From Chytridium lagenaria (Eukaryota > Chytridiomycota > Chytridiomycetes > Chytridiales > Chytridiaceae): a stretch of DNA of 64,000 nt. Below the pieces are notes generated by a model that saw only the letters and a program-made list of their open reading frames with translations, searched no databases and was not told the DNA's origin. A program made the translations under genes and the position numbers. Numbering within the stretch: the stretch's first letter is position 1; every line of letters starts with the position of its first letter. This document shows positions 10,101 through 21,789 of this stretch, one piece after another. Location: NCBI GenBank assembly GCA_025449115.1, contig JAHLKC010000014.1, positions 1 to 64,000 of the forward strand. The letters run 5' to 3'.

Positions 10101-12010
10101 TATTTTCAAAGGAGGAGGTTCGTCTTAGTGAAAAAAGAAAAACATTGTGTTTTCACTTTTTGGGTTTCTGAACTCTCTAAATTCACTAGATCATTTTTGC
10201 GCGGACAAGCCCAAAGCACAAGCTTCAAATCGTCAAGCGTGCTCAGGGACTTGGCCATATTGTTGGAGTCACCGGTGATGGTGTTAACGATTCTCCCGCC
10301 CTAAAAAAAGCGGATCTCGGTATCGCCATGAACATCTCTGGTTCGGATGTCAGTAAAGAAGCAGGTATAGTTTCTCTATCGGGGAATGCTTCATTTTCCT
10401 TCAAGATATTCATGTGTTTTAGCCTCGATGATTCTTATGGACGATAACTTTGCGTCAACGGTGACTGGAATTCGTGAAGGTAGCTTCATGCCAATCCTCC
10501 GTTATGTTTTATCATGTGATTTCGCTTGTATCGCGACTGCTAATGTTGTTTTCGAAGGTCGATTGATATTTTATAACTTGAAAAAGTCAATTACGGTATG
10601 GTGACAAGAGCTGCTATGACCTTGTCTATCTTCCTCTTGTTGCTATTCCTTTTAACACACATTTTTTTTCTTTGAACAACTTTAGTACGTCATCACGCAC
10701 ATTACACCCGAAGTCATTCCGTTTTTTCTCTACGCTGTTGTCCCACTACCGATCATGATCTCATCGCTTCAAATTCTGGCAGTTGATCTCGGATTCGAGG
10801 TAAACCTCTGTCCGCATGATTTCAGCGTCACCCCAAGTTTTGAGTCTCACCATTATCATTCTTTTCATTAAAACGTAGCTGATCGCCGCACTGTCCTTTG
10901 CCTGGGAGGTGTCGGAATCTGAAGCCAGTCTCATGAAGGTCCCTCCCCGCCGTCCAGTGACTCCAGAATCCATTCAACGTCTTCGTCAACGTCAAGCGAT
11001 CAAGCCAAGGATGCCATGAACGCCGGTCTCGAGGACGATACCAAGTCTGGCTTATTCTTCAACATGATTGGAAGCCTTCGGATGCTCTTCAATGCTGGGT
11101 GGTGGAAACGTGCGTTAGCGAGGCCTGAAGGCGATATTTTGGTGGACTTCAATGTCTTGTCGTACGTTTATCTGGAAGTTGGCATTATCGAGTACCTTGG
11201 ATGCTTGACGGCATTTTTCTTGACGGTGTACTATAGCAGAGACTCGAGTGGAGACTTGTACAAGGTGACGCCTGCCGACGTTTACCAGATTTCTTCGACC
11301 GTGACCAACGGGTTCCTTTCATCGGCTAACGACTTTGTGACCAGGAGTGGTCGGACTCTCGTGAGTTCATATCTTACCACACTCTTTTCGTTACCATTAA
11401 TATTTTACGCAGACTGGAAGTGACCAAGCGACATTACTCGCACTCGGACAATCTGCGTTTTACTTCTGGTTTGTTTCGCACCTCTTCGCTCCAAACCCTA
11501 CTAAATTTTGTAAAAACCTAGTTTAATGATCCAACAATGCTTCAACCTGTTTGCAAGCAAATGCCGTACATCTTCCCATTCAGCTTTTACGTGCTCAAGA
11601 ACCCTGCCACCTTTGTCAGCGCCGTCACTGGTGCGCTTTTCGCCGCACTCATTGTTTATGTGCCAAAAGTCGATGGTGAGTTCACGCCCTCTGTTTTTAA
11701 AGCAAATCAATGTAATGTAATCTTGTTTTGTTTTTTTTTTTATTTTCGTAGAGGTGTTTGGAACGAATCGATCGCTGAGTCCGGTTTTTTGGTTGCCTGG
11801 TATTGGAGGAGGAGTGTTGATACTTGTTTATGTGGCGTTACGACAACTAATTCGACGAGCTAGTGAGTGGATTTTGTTGATGTTGAAGAAGCATTATGGT
11901 TAATTGAACTCATTGTTGTTTTTATTTTTGCTGCAGTTAATCCACTGTCGATGATTCCTGAGATTGATGGACTTCAGATGCATCCAACGCGATGGTCGGT
12001 TGGCCGTTAA
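7172..12010 (+). CDS. P-type ATPase, Na+/K+-ATPase-like (type IIC), 22 exons
   Basis: The start at 7172 ([16 protein letters not shown]) is followed by exons at about 7172-7219, 7313-7585, 7748-7810, 7912-7947, 8070-8397, 8447-8492, 8556-8628, 8694-9064, 9109-9214, 9286-9306, 9358-9411, 9481-9737, 9806-10117, 10190-10364, 10423-10479, 10558-10595, 10686-10799, 10879-11360, 11413-11472, 11522-11675, 11752-11862 and 11937-12010. Hallmarks are the actuator-domain block [13 protein letters not shown], the phosphorylation motif DKTGTLT, the nucleotide-binding MKGAPERLL, the hinge [20 protein letters not shown], and M5/M6 with TPEVIPFF and LAVDLGFE. Length (roughly 1,040 residues) and the NH2-terminal LTPP block match Na+/K+-ATPase alpha chains, which export Na+ and import K+ at the plasma membrane. 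Two oddities: the M4 ion-site motif is PQGL, not PEGL, and M6 has E where D is usual. The reading frame slips by one base at the 9411/9481 junction and near 10990, probably sequence errors. The 21-nt exon at 9286 is a micro-exon. Confidence 0.88.
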
Positions 12011-13140
12011 CGTTGTGCGCAAACTGTGATGCGCTATTCTTATAGTGCTGCAACCGCTCTTTTTTTTCTTGCCTCCTGCTAGCTATTGCTTTGTTTTTCG
12101 TGTGTGGTGCTTAGTCTTTGACGAGGCTGTCTTTGAATTCTTCTCTTACCACCTCTTGACTGTCTTCCACCACTTTTGTTCCTCTTTTACCTTTATTTTT
12201 CAGAGGGATTGCTTACCGTCACAAGTCACTCTCCCTCTTTCCCTCCTCATTTCACTCATATAAAAATTGATTTTACGATTAATGAACTTTATCATTCTTT
12301 ATATACGAAAAAAGGGTTATGCATCTCTACAAAAAGGAGCAAGACAACAATACATGTATGTAAACATCCAGCACTCTTGTACTGTGTGAGATTCCTACAC
12401 GTCCCACGCTGGCTGAATATCAACGCACACAGGCAACGTTCGGCACTGTTTCAGGGAGATCGTCGTGGGTTGAGGTGATAGAACGTTCAAGTTATCTACA
12501 TCATCTCTTCAGTGTGCAAAGCAAGCGTTTGGATTTTGATGCATCCAGGAGATTACGGAGATAATGGTAAAGACAGCCTAAGGTGATACGCGGCTGATTA
12601 TGTTCGTGCAGATGACTTTACAAGTCCGCGGAATCCATGTATCAATGTTTAAATTTCTGCTCATATGTAGACCATATCGCCATTTGGTTAATTTCACTAT
12701 GTATATGTATTTCTTTTTTTTTTTCACGTTAATGATCTTGCTGTAGAATTTGTTCTTGGCATAACTGAATCAAACGTTCTCTAATGTGTGCTTTTTCACA
12801 ACGCACGGCTACGAAGTTCACTTTGTAGAGATCATGGAAGAAACGGAGAAGCAATGGCGCGTATGATGAAAGCAAAATAAATGAGATGTACCTAATTATT
12901 GCCGGTATATATGTAGCCTAACAATTACGGTATAGGCAACTATGAATATACAACTAAGAACTATGTAACCAACTGAAAGGCAATCATAGTATGTAAAATT
13001 GGATGAATAATAATGAAAAGGTTTTACAGCTGTATTTAGTATATAACATTATTATCAATGTTAAGTATACGTACATATAGTCAGTAAATTTGGCGTTAAA
13101 AGGTGCGAGTACGTAACTTCGGTGTAAAAACCATTCAGAG
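12011..13140. other. AT-rich intergenic stretch
   Basis: Pyrimidine-rich just after the ATPase stop (probably its 3' UTR), then increasingly AT-rich. Open frames are short and without recognisable content. No RNA gene seen. Confidence 0.5.
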
Positions 13141-13249
13141 ACAGAATGAGAATGGATTTACTTGTTCATACGGGTGGCCAACCGATTGAGCTTTATATGC
13201 AACATCATCAACTACGTACTCTTCATTCTTCATTCTGCTGCGACAAAGA

Positions 13250-14050
13250 TTTGTTTCGCCATCTTTCCTGCCAAAGTTCCCTTCACGGTATCCCTCACAA
13301 GTTGTGGCATTCCCATCTCCCTCTCAGTTCAGCCACGATACCTCATTATGCTACGGCTCTTCAAACAACCCTTTCGCGCCAAATCCAATATTTCTTCTGT
13401 CATTGCCTGACGCTCGGCATCACTGCATTGGGCGCACCAGCGCGTCATCCAAAAAACCTTCAGCGCAGACGTCTTTGAAAATGAGGAGAGATGGGAAGAG
13501 CGACAGGTTCTTTGAACACGCCACCATATGCATGTCACGAGGACCCAGCGTCACTGCATTAACGGTACGTTTAACACCAAACCAATACTTTGGGACAAAG
13601 CAAAAGAAATGAAGCACATCGTACGGAACAGGATCAAGGCGAGTGCTTGCGTCTATCTTGAAAGTTGGGACCAACATGTTAGTCTTGCAGAACCACCACA
13701 TCCAAGGTCATTGATGAGTTCACCGGTGAACCCATTTTCTGATCCCCCACAGACTGGAGGAGAATATTGGACAAATCAGGAAGGAAGTGCAGAAGTTCCT
13801 GGATCCTCTGTTTCGGCGCCCACCACTTCCCTTCCACTTTCATACAACGACAGCACAAAAACCGCCAGCCGGGCTCCTCATGGTCATCTGTTAGAGGTCG
13901 GACAAGGTATCGCCGTCGACCCATGTCGTTATCGTCTTTGCAAATTCCGTCTTCTATGAGATCAAGTTCACCAAGTTGTGGAGAAAGAGGAGATGAATGC
14001 CATTGTCGGCAAACGGAAGAGGGGTGGTGGCTGTACCGGTCGATTCGCAA
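13250..14050 (-). pseudogene. Unrecognised protein, probably decayed or mis-sequenced
   Basis: On the minus strand, overlapping frames give protein-like sequence. From about 14050 to 13685 they read MRIDRYSHHPSS... to KMGSPVNSSMTLDVV, then continue in other frames as KIDASTRLDPVPYDVLHF and VTLGPRDMHMVACSKN, then EGFLDDALVRPMQ and MTEEILDLARKG. After an in-frame TGA near 13330 the same frame goes on as EMGMPQLVRDTVKGTLAGK. The continuity of plausible sequence on both sides of the stop suggests a broken gene rather than noise. I recognise no family. The opposite strand also has open frames, so the strand call is uncertain. Confidence 0.3.
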
Positions 14051-14192
14051 GAGGAGGGACCTAGGTTGACGTCGTTTAAAGCGCTTTACACAACAGATCT
14101 ACCGACTTTTGATGAGGCGATGATGTGGAGGACCACTATAAGGAATGCTTTTCAATGTCCCTTCTATTCTCCATGTCTTTTCCTTATTCTTT

Positions 14193-14483
14193 TCATTTGA
14201 TTGCCTTTTTCCACCTTGTTGCTGCCCTCTTCGCTCGTTTCTTCCTCACTTTCATTTGTTTTCTAGCCTCCATCCATTTGTTGGGTGTTTGATGGCTAAT
14301 AAATAAAACTTTTCTTATTGAATCTTCTATGATCATGTCGTGGAAAGAAGGAGGACCCCAATACATGTTCCAGGGTGTGAAGGGTCGGGTGAGAAACACG
14401 GAAGCCGGAAAGTCAGCTTCTGTGCATTGATCGAATGTATGCGTGCAGTCGGCAGATCCAGCGAGCAGACACCCATACGTCAT
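14193..14483 (-). CDS. Hypothetical, basic C-terminus
   Basis: A 96-residue frame starts MTYGCLLAGSADCTHTF and ends in a strongly basic segment (KWMEARKQMKVRKKRAKR). It contains aromatic-rich text (PFTPWNMYWGPPSF) that looks like real protein, but no domain is recognised. It may be a downstream exon of the membrane protein gene to its right or an independent small gene. Confidence 0.3.
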   Translation of the reverse strand: MTYGCLLAGSADCTHTFDQCTEADFPASVFLTRPFTPWNMYWGPPSFHDMIIEDSIRKVLFISHQTPNKWMEARKQMKVRKKRAKRAATRWKKAIK

Positions 14484-14599
14484 TTTAAGCGGCGTAAATT
14501 GTAGACAATTCTTTACAGTAGTAAGAGATCATTTATTTCAAGTGAAGGTAGGCTTTTCGATCAGGTCGAAAAGAAATACTGAGTGAATGCCGACATGAA

Positions 14600-15053
14600 G
14601 AAGAAGACAACGAAGAACAGTCCGTCTCTCAACACGCGTGTTCTCTCTTCCTTCTCGATGGTTGACAGAGGACGCCCTACTATCCATCGAGTTGTGGTTG
14701 TGCCTCGTCACCAAGGGGTGCCGTCTGAACGAGTGGTGAGCTCTCGTCGACGGTCTCAACGTCAAAGATTTGTTTCGTCTTAAAAGACACCCTGGTAAAG
14801 ACTGCACAGTTGAACGCGAAAGTGACGAATACGGCCTGCGCAATAGCGACGACGGGATCAGAATATCCTTGGCTCCACCCCAGCGTGAAAGCAACACTAT
14901 TGTTTTGCATATTAGTTTCCGTGGAAAGTCGAAGAGGAAATGTGGGTAGACACTCACAGCGTTGCAAAAAGGTATCCCAGGCTGATGGCGCGTTCAGAAA
15001 CATGGTATCGATAAAGCATGTAGGAAACCGTCACCATCAACCAGAAGCAGACC
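14600..15053 (-). CDS. Multi-pass membrane protein, possibly Bax-inhibitor/LFG-like, incomplete
   Basis: Two exons on the minus strand join cleanly. The first (about 15053 down to 14954) encodes LLVCFWLMVTVSYMLYRY and HVSERAISLGYLFATL. A GT-AG intron follows, then a second exon (about 14909 down to 14680) with TLGWSQGYSDPVVAIAQAVF, a hydrophobic stretch and FKTKQIFDVE. This spacing (hydrophobic helix, TxG, acidic/proline turn, helix ending in TK) resembles the middle of TMBIM/Lifeguard proteins, which modulate ER calcium and cell death. The resemblance is by eye only. The N-terminal exons were not found, and the C-terminus differs from that family (SSPLVQTAPLGDEAQPQLDG then stop), with a further hydrophobic segment (LFFVVFFFMSAF) in another frame just downstream. 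Confidence 0.4.
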
Positions 15054-15059
15054 AGCAGC

Positions 15060-15850
15060 TAAAAGACAAAGTTGGCTTGATCACATTTGAACAGTGAAAT
15101 GCAACAACCGTCGATCAGACAGGCGCCTAGCTTGGTTTTTTTTGGGTGATTCAGAGGAATCCGTTAGGCTTCACACTCTCACTGCCGAGCACATTCTCAA
15201 TACATCCCATTTCCTTCACAAACGAAAGAAAACCACCACAAAGACCTCAACAAAGTCACGTCCAGCAAGCCATTGGTTTCTGTCAATAAGAGTTCGGCGA
15301 TGTGTACGAGTCTCAAGATACCAGTTTGAAAGTCCATTTGCTTCGACGTTATGGCTAAATGGACTAAGAATGCAGAGCACAATTTTTTATTACAACGGAC
15401 AGCAGTCAAGAGCACAAGAACCACAAAGCAGACACGAACCACGAGAATACAAGAACTACAAGCAGACTCTGAAAACAGAACGTGACTCTTAATAAGACAA
15501 AAGCTTGTCACTTTTGGACGTGACAAGCTTTTGGACGTGCCATGTAGGCGTACAGTCGTAAGGGTGTGTTGCGATTGCGAGCCCATGGAATAACGGAGCT
15601 TGTTTGTGAAAAGCGATTGTGAGAAGGAAGAGCTGTCTACATTGAGTCCACAACGGTCCTGTTGTTGAGCCGAAAGAATAATACAACATGTAACTATTTC
15701 ATCTTGCTGGAAAACAAACATCACCGCACTAATCAAGAATATTGACTATTTCAAATTAAGATAATAAGAGTTGATCAAGCACATCAGATTCCTTTTATTT
15801 TAGAATGCAAACATGCTCAACAAAAAGAAAAAAAGCTGCCGCCCCCACTG
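15060..15850. other. Region without a recognisable gene
   Basis: Contains minus-strand open frames of unconvincing composition, and a perfect 14-bp inverted repeat with an 8-base loop at 15498-15533. Upstream exons of the membrane protein to the left may lie here. Confidence 0.3.
15498..15533. repeat. Perfect 14-bp inverted repeat (hairpin)
   Basis: Left arm CAAAAGCTTGTCAC (15498-15511) and right arm GTGACAAGCTTTTG (15520-15533) are exact reverse complements around the loop TTTTGGAC. The block TTTTGGACGTG occurs again just after the right arm. It could be a transcript hairpin, a bidirectional terminator or a mobile-element footprint. Confidence 0.6.
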
Positions 15851-15851
15851 C

Positions 15852-16797
15852 TTAATACGGAGGGGTAAAGGAGCTAATTAAAGTGAAAAAATATTAAAAT
15901 TAGGATGGGCAAAAGGGAACAAAAAGTCCAAAGCCAAAAAAAGGGAAGAAAACTCACAATCCTGATGGCCGCTCCAAAGGCCTTGGGGGGGAGGTTGCTC
16001 CTGAACTTGGCCCTCACGACGCCGTTGTTACCGTGCGTCCTGGTGACCTTGCCCCAAATCGCTCTCACCCTCGAGCCGTTCACCTCCTTCTTCGCACGGT
16101 AAACGTAGGCGACACGCTGCCGAGGTAGAATCCGGCATCCTCGGTGTGTTCACGTTCTCGACTTGGAGGAGCGAGGTGTGCTCCTTAGTGTTGCGCTTCG
16201 AGCGACGGAATCCAAGGACACGGCCCTTAGCATACAGCCTAAAGTAGAGGAGGGGGGTAATGTGTAAATAGAGATGAAGCCGCAACCAATCCTATGTGAA
16301 TCTACTCCACAGATATCAAGTCTGATCTGTCCATCACCCGTAATCCTGCCCTCCTCCTCGCTCCTTTTCGGACGTCCCCAATCCACCTCGTCCAGTCCCC
16401 GTATATACAGGCCGATTCCATCCATGCATTATACAACGACGAACCCGACGTCAGTCCCGTAGAAATTCCTATTCCTTCCCTCCGATACGCCCAATTCTCC
16501 TCTATCCTCTCCCTTAGTCCTAGTCCTCCCCTTCGTCGCATACCTTCTCATACCGTCCAACCAACCCTCCATCCAAAACCATTTCCAACCATCATACCCA
16601 CCATACCCTATCCCATCCATCCCATCCATCCCATCGCATCCATCCCATCCGCCATCAGCTATCCACCTCACTCAATCCATCCTTTTCTCTCTCTCAATAC
16701 GCCATCCTGCCTCTCGTCTCCAGCAGTCCCTCGTTCCTCCCTCGGCCCCTCTCTCTACTCATATCGGATCTCACCTGTGGGGTCTAACGTTCGTCAT
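15852..16797 (-). CDS. RPL33: 60S ribosomal protein eL33 (L35A/L33)
   Basis: A 23-nt first exon (16797-16775) encodes MTNVRPH and the first part of an Arg codon. A 536-nt intron follows, then the main exon (16238-15958) and a short last exon near 15873-15852. The main exon carries [17 protein letters not shown], the segment [19 protein letters not shown] and [17 protein letters not shown], which are diagnostic of eL33. The last exon supplies LLYPS, matching the family's ...LYPS end. Two one-base slips lie in the conserved middle, near 16144 and 16118; adding one base at each restores the usual [16 protein letters not shown] text. A core ribosomal protein is unlikely to be dead, so these are probably sequence errors. 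Intron 1 carries a short tandem repeat. Confidence 0.9.
16605..16655. repeat. CCCATCCAT-type tandem repeat in eL33 intron 1
   Basis: Several imperfect copies of CCCATCCAT lie in tandem, extending into looser CCATACC copies to the left. It is inside the long first intron of eL33. Confidence 0.7.
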
Positions 16798-17111
16798 TTT
16801 CGAAAAGGGGGATTTGGACAAAAAAGGGTTGTACAATAGAGAGAACTGGCTGAGCTTTCAGTCCAATTAGTGTATTAGAAAAAATTTATTTAATAGCTAT
16901 AGTATCGATAAATAAATATCAATTATCAATTATAGTATGTATAATAAATAATAAAGCACTACTTGTAGACACATTTATGTCCATCAGTCAGTGACCCTAT
17001 GTAAATACTGCTATCTAATTATTATATATGTATCTGCCATCCCACATTAAATGAAATAACACTACCTACTCATAATAATAATAACAAGTAATTCAAAATT
17101 AAGCCATCATC
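16798..17111. other. Divergent promoter region between eL33 and the MFS gene
   Basis: About 310 AT-rich bases between two divergent genes, so it probably serves both promoters. No specific site was recognised. Confidence 0.45.
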
Positions 17112-19284
17112 ATGGCATCCTACCTACACAACCAAACACCGTCATCAGCAGCAGCAGCAGCAGCTTCATCGTCACCTCCATTATCACTTCAACCGCTGCA
17201 GCCATCATCAACACCTCCTTCTTCTCCTCCTCCTCTCCCTCCATCTATCACCCTGTTCACCTCAGACAATGTACCACCATCCTCTCTCCCGCACTCGCCA
17301 CACCACATTACCACCAACTGCAACCACCCTTCCTATTGAGACCTTGACGACTCCCGCCTCCTTTCAGCACATTGACTCGAAATCCTCCTTCTTGCTAAAA
17401 AAACCCTCTGATTCCTCCCTCTCCTCTAACTCTTTTGCCGATCTGATGAAGAATCCGACCCCGACTTTGTTCTCGTCCTCTTCCAACGCACAAATTCGTC
17501 CTTGTATACACATCCCTTCTTCTTTGTCACTTTCTCGCCCAACTCGACACCTCCATCGTCTCAACAGCCCTCAGGGCCATCGTCACAGATCTTGGTGAAG
17601 CTCCCATGATTCCATGGATCGGATCCGCTTACCTTTTAACTTGCACGGCCTCGGCGGCGCTGTACGGAAAGATTTCGGATGTGTTTGGGCGGAAACCGGT
17701 TTTGCTGTTTTCTTTGGTCGTGTTTGCCGGCGGATCAGTCGTGTGCTCATATTGCCGAACCATGAAAGAGTTAATCATTGGAAGAGCCATCTCTGGCATT
17801 GGTGGGGGTGGGATATCCTCCATGATCTACATTGTCATCTCCGACATGGTGAGCCTTCGAGCAAGAGCCAATTATCAAGGAATCGTCAACACCACTGCGG
17901 GTATCGCTAGCATGGTTGGACCAGCCATCGGTGGTCTCCTCTCTGATAAAGCTTCGTGGCGTTGGTGTTTCCTTGTCAACGTCCCCATTGGCGTTCTCGC
18001 CATCATCATTCTCTTCTTCTTCATGTCTTTCCCTGGCTCCAAGGAGAAGACTTTTGACAAAGTCAAACGCATGGATTGGATTGGTATGATCTTGTTGACG
18101 GGATGTACGGTCTGTGTTGTCACACCACTACAGTTGGGAGGAACGATTTGGGAGTGGGATGAACCTTACACTATTGGGACGTTTATCGCCGCTGTTGTGT
18201 TGCTTGTGGCTTTTGTGGTGGTGGAGATGAAAGTTGCGGTGGATCCATTTATGCCTGGAAAGCTGTTTGCGAACCCAGGTGTCACGTCCATGTTTGTAAT
18301 TGCCATGTTTATGGGATTCCTTTACTTTGCCGTTCCTTATTACATCTCGTAAGTTCCTTTTATACATTACAGTGCTGTTTCTTCTTCGCGTGTGTCTATT
18401 GGCATTACCAAGAATCTAACTGTTTTTCTTCCAACAGGCTCTTTTTCCAAATGTGCTACGGCGCTTCCGCCATCAACGCTGGTGTCAAAACAATCCCCTT
18501 AGGTACATTACTCCCATCTCCCATCCATTTAGCTAACCCCTCTCCAGTCCTTGGTGTCATCATCTCCTCCCTCGGAGGCAGCTACTACATCTCCCGCACA
18601 GGCCGTCACCTCCTCCTTATGTACATTGGGAGTGTACTTCAAATCATTGGGATTTTCTTGATCACCATTTTGAATGCAAGGTCAAGCGTGTATGAGCAGA
18701 TTGCGTACTTGTTTATCACGGGCTTTGGGTTGGACTTGTGGTGTGTACGAGGATTATTGCTGTGCAGGTTATCGTCAAAAAGTCGTTAGAGGCTGTCGCA
18801 ACGGGAGTGTCACAGTTTTTTAGATTGCTGGAGGGTGAGTTCTCTTTATATGTTTTTTGCCTTACCTTTACTCTCCATCCTTCCCTTTATGATAAAATCA
18901 TCCGCAATTCTTGACCTTTATCATTATACTAACGCTTTCTCAGAACACTCGGCTCGCCATCACAGCACCATTTTCAACAACGCCATCGAAGCCGCCATCT
19001 CCTCCTCGAGACCTCGACGCCTACATCCAATCTACCGTCCCAACGCCACCACCCCTTTGAAGCCCGTCGCACCATCAACTTTGTAGCTCTTCGCATGAAC
19101 CTTCCATCTGACCTGGTTAACAGTCTTGTGGGAGTTTCTTGCATGCGTTTAGAATGGCGTATCGGAGTATGTTGCATACCCTATTATAACGCTGGTGTTG
19201 ACTGTGTGTTTTGAGACGGCAGAAAGTCAGAGGGTTGAGTCAGTTGATGAAGAAATGAAAACAGAAAGAATGAATAATGAATAA
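17112..19284 (+). CDS. Major facilitator superfamily drug:H+ antiporter type transporter (14-TM-like)
   Basis: The core reads LAQLDTSIVSTALRAIVTDL (TM1), then GSAYLLTCTASAALYGKISD and VFGRKPVLLFSLVVF (MFS motif A region), GRAISGIGGGGI, a motif C-like block GPAIGGLLSDKASWRWCF and LVNVPIG. These mark the DHA2-like multidrug antiporter group, which exports drugs or other solutes at the plasma membrane. Introns lie at about 18350-18438, 18502-18547 and 18833-18943. The start at 17112 (MASYLHNQ) gives a long low-complexity Ala/Ser/Pro leader whose frame changes twice before TM1. A one-base slip near 18733 is repaired by one extra G, giving VVCTRIIAVQVIVKKSLEA. The C-terminus, after another slip near 19190, ends ETAESQRVESVDEEM... 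at 19284. Substrate unknown. Confidence 0.85.
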
Positions 19285-19765
19285 TGAATAAACAAAGATA
19301 TAGATGAGATTTTTATTCTATAAAATAGAAGCGTGCTTTATTCCAGCATCAATAAAAAGACTTTTGTAGAGTGAGATTGCTGGGCACATTCTACTTGACT
19401 TTGGGGCTTGCTCCTTCCTACCGGAGCTGAGGAACATATTTTCTTGGGCATAACAGAGAAATAAGGTATGCCTTGTTAAGCGAGTCCATATCATTGAGCT
19501 CTGAAAAACGCTGCAACACAAACAGAAGCAGAAGCCGTTCACAACGCGTTTAAAAAAAAAAAAAAGGAGCAAAGTGCTTATATCGCAACAATAACAACTT
19601 TATCCTCTTCCAAGATACCTCCAAAGTAAGTTGTGAACCATTATAGCTCACTTTGCCCATTTGCCATCATGCATCATCCATGCAACAGTTTTCAAGACAA
19701 AAAAATCACCGCGAATTTCAAGCAACATTTTTTCTTCCTTTTCGATCTACCACCAGACATCAAAC
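19285..19765. other. Intergenic between MFS and SerRS genes
   Basis: About 480 bases, partly AT-rich with an A-run near 19551-19564. The last part must contain the SerRS promoter. No gene recognised. Confidence 0.4.
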
Positions 19766-21789
19766 ATGGGTCTCGACATCAACCTGTTCAGGACAGAGAG
19801 GGGCGGAGACCCTGAACTTGTTCGCGAGTCGCAGAGAAGGAGGTTTCAACCTGTTGAAGCTGTCGATGAGATTATTGCGTTGGATAATGAATGGAGGAAA
19901 GGTGTGTGTGTTTCGACATTTGGACGGTTGACGGGATTTGTTGATGTTGGGGGGCGGGGGGATTGCATTTTTTCGCGGAAAATGAAGAATATGGAGGGGC
20001 TAGAATGCATGCGATCGTAGTGGTGGTTTTGGTTATGGATATCTGGATGACCGATCTTCTTTAAAGGGTGTTTGCATGATGGTCATGTCTGGAATTGTTG
20101 ACTCTTTGCCATTCTTTTCATCACATCCACCGCATCTCTTACCCATCCTCCCAACAGCCCGTCACACTGCCGACGAGAAAAACAAGGACCTCAACACGGT
20201 CCAAAAGCAAATCCAAGCGCTCATGAAAGCCGGCAAAAAGGAGGAAGCCGGTGACCTTTTGAAACAAAAGGACGCACTTCAAAAAGAAAAAGCTGCCCTT
20301 GAAGAAGAAGTCAAACTTCGTGAAGCAGCCGTCAACGTGAAGCTTAACGCCATTGGGAACCTTGTCCACGATACCGTCACCATCTCCGACACAGAGGACA
20401 ACAATACTATTGTGAAAAAGTGGTGGCCGGAGGGTGCTTCTGAGGAAGCGGAGCAGGAACGTCGTGCGAAGCTGTTGACGGTGAAGGATAAGGGTGTGCC
20501 TGGGTTGTTCCCGCATCACGAGGTTATGGACAAGATTTCGGGGTATGATCAAGCGAGGGGAACAAAGATTTCGGGTCACCGGGGCTACTTTTTGATGGGA
20601 GCAGGTGTGGACTTGAACTTCGCTTTGATGCAATATGGGTTGGACTTTTTGGAGGAGAGGGGATACACCAAGATGTGGACGCCTTTCTTCATGAACAAGG
20701 AAGTCATGGCGAAGACTGCGCAATTGGAGGAATTTGACGAGGCTTTGTACAAGGTTCAAGGAGAGCTTGGTAAGTTTCCGTCTATTCTTCCAACACCTAT
20801 GCTACGAATTTCCACGTGTAAAGTGTTTTATCGCGTCTTCTTTCTATTGACTCTGAATTGTGAAAGGCCCCAACAAGGAGGAAACCGAGGACTCCACAAA
20901 GTACCTCATCGCGACCTCTGAGCAGCCCATCTCTGCTTTCCACATGAACGAGTGGTTGACTGAATCCGAGCTTCCCAAGAAATACGCAGGCACGTCTTCG
21001 TGTTTCCGTAAGGAGGCTGGAGCACACGGGAGAGACAATTGGGGGCTTTTCCGTGTTCACCAGTTTGAAAAGGTGGAGCAGTTTGTGTTGACGGATCCCG
21101 AGAAGAGCTGGGAGATGCATGAGGAGATGATTGGAGCTGCAGAGGAGTTTTATAAGAGCGTAAGTTTTGGAATCGTTGTTTGTTTTTGTTTTTCCTCTCT
21201 GTGTCTGCTTTTGGAAGTATATGCAAACCTCAACATTTATTGAATTTGCCTGTTATTTTGTCATTATTTTGTTATCGTCACCTTTGTTGGATAGGTCCTA
21301 AAGTATTTGTCAAATTATACAGCTCGGACTTCCTTACCGTGTCGTCAACATCGTTTCCAAGGCGCTGAACAACGCTGCCGCCAAAAAGTACGATCTTGAG
21401 GCTTGGTTCCCTTTCCAAGGCGCCTACAAGGAGCTCGTTTCCTGCTCCAACTGTACCGACTTTCAGACCAGGGCTCTTGAAATCCGGTTCGGCGCCAAGA
21501 AGGTACAACATGTTGCTGCGATAGCTCTTTCTAATTTTTATTTTTAAGCTTAACGACCCTATTAAACGGTACGCGCACGCTCTCAACTGCACCCTTACTG
21601 CCACTGAGAGGACCATGTGCTGTATCATCGAAAACTATCAGACGGATTCTGGTGTTGTTGTGCCACCTGCGCTCCGACCTTACATGAAAGGAAAGGAGTT
21701 TATTCCGTTCAAGGAGGAGGCGCCCAAGGTAAAACAAGTCTGTCCGCTAGTGTATGTATACTAATTTCTTATAGGCTGCTAAGAAGTAG
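19766..21789 (+). CDS. SES1: Seryl-tRNA synthetase, cytosolic
   Basis: Charges tRNA-Ser with serine. Six exons join without any frame conflict: 19766-19901, 20158-20769, 20867-21159, 21323-21502, 21549-21728 and 21775-21789. The N-terminus [16 protein letters not shown] is the standard eukaryotic start. It is followed by the long antiparallel coiled-coil arm (about residues 45-110, Lys/Glu-rich: [18 protein letters not shown]) that contacts the tRNA long variable arm. Class II motif 2 is seen as [20 protein letters not shown] and motif 3 as [12 protein letters not shown], with the serine-pocket block [10 protein letters not shown] before. The length of about 470 residues fits fungal cytosolic SerRS (yeast 462). 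A second possible acceptor at 21850 would change the C-terminal residues. Confidence 0.96.

Noticed and set aside
15197..15736. 179-residue minus-strand frame as the N-terminal part of the nearby membrane protein
   Set aside because: Composition is irregular, it does not join by a plausible intron to the exon at 15053, and it shares nothing with the helix pattern downstream.
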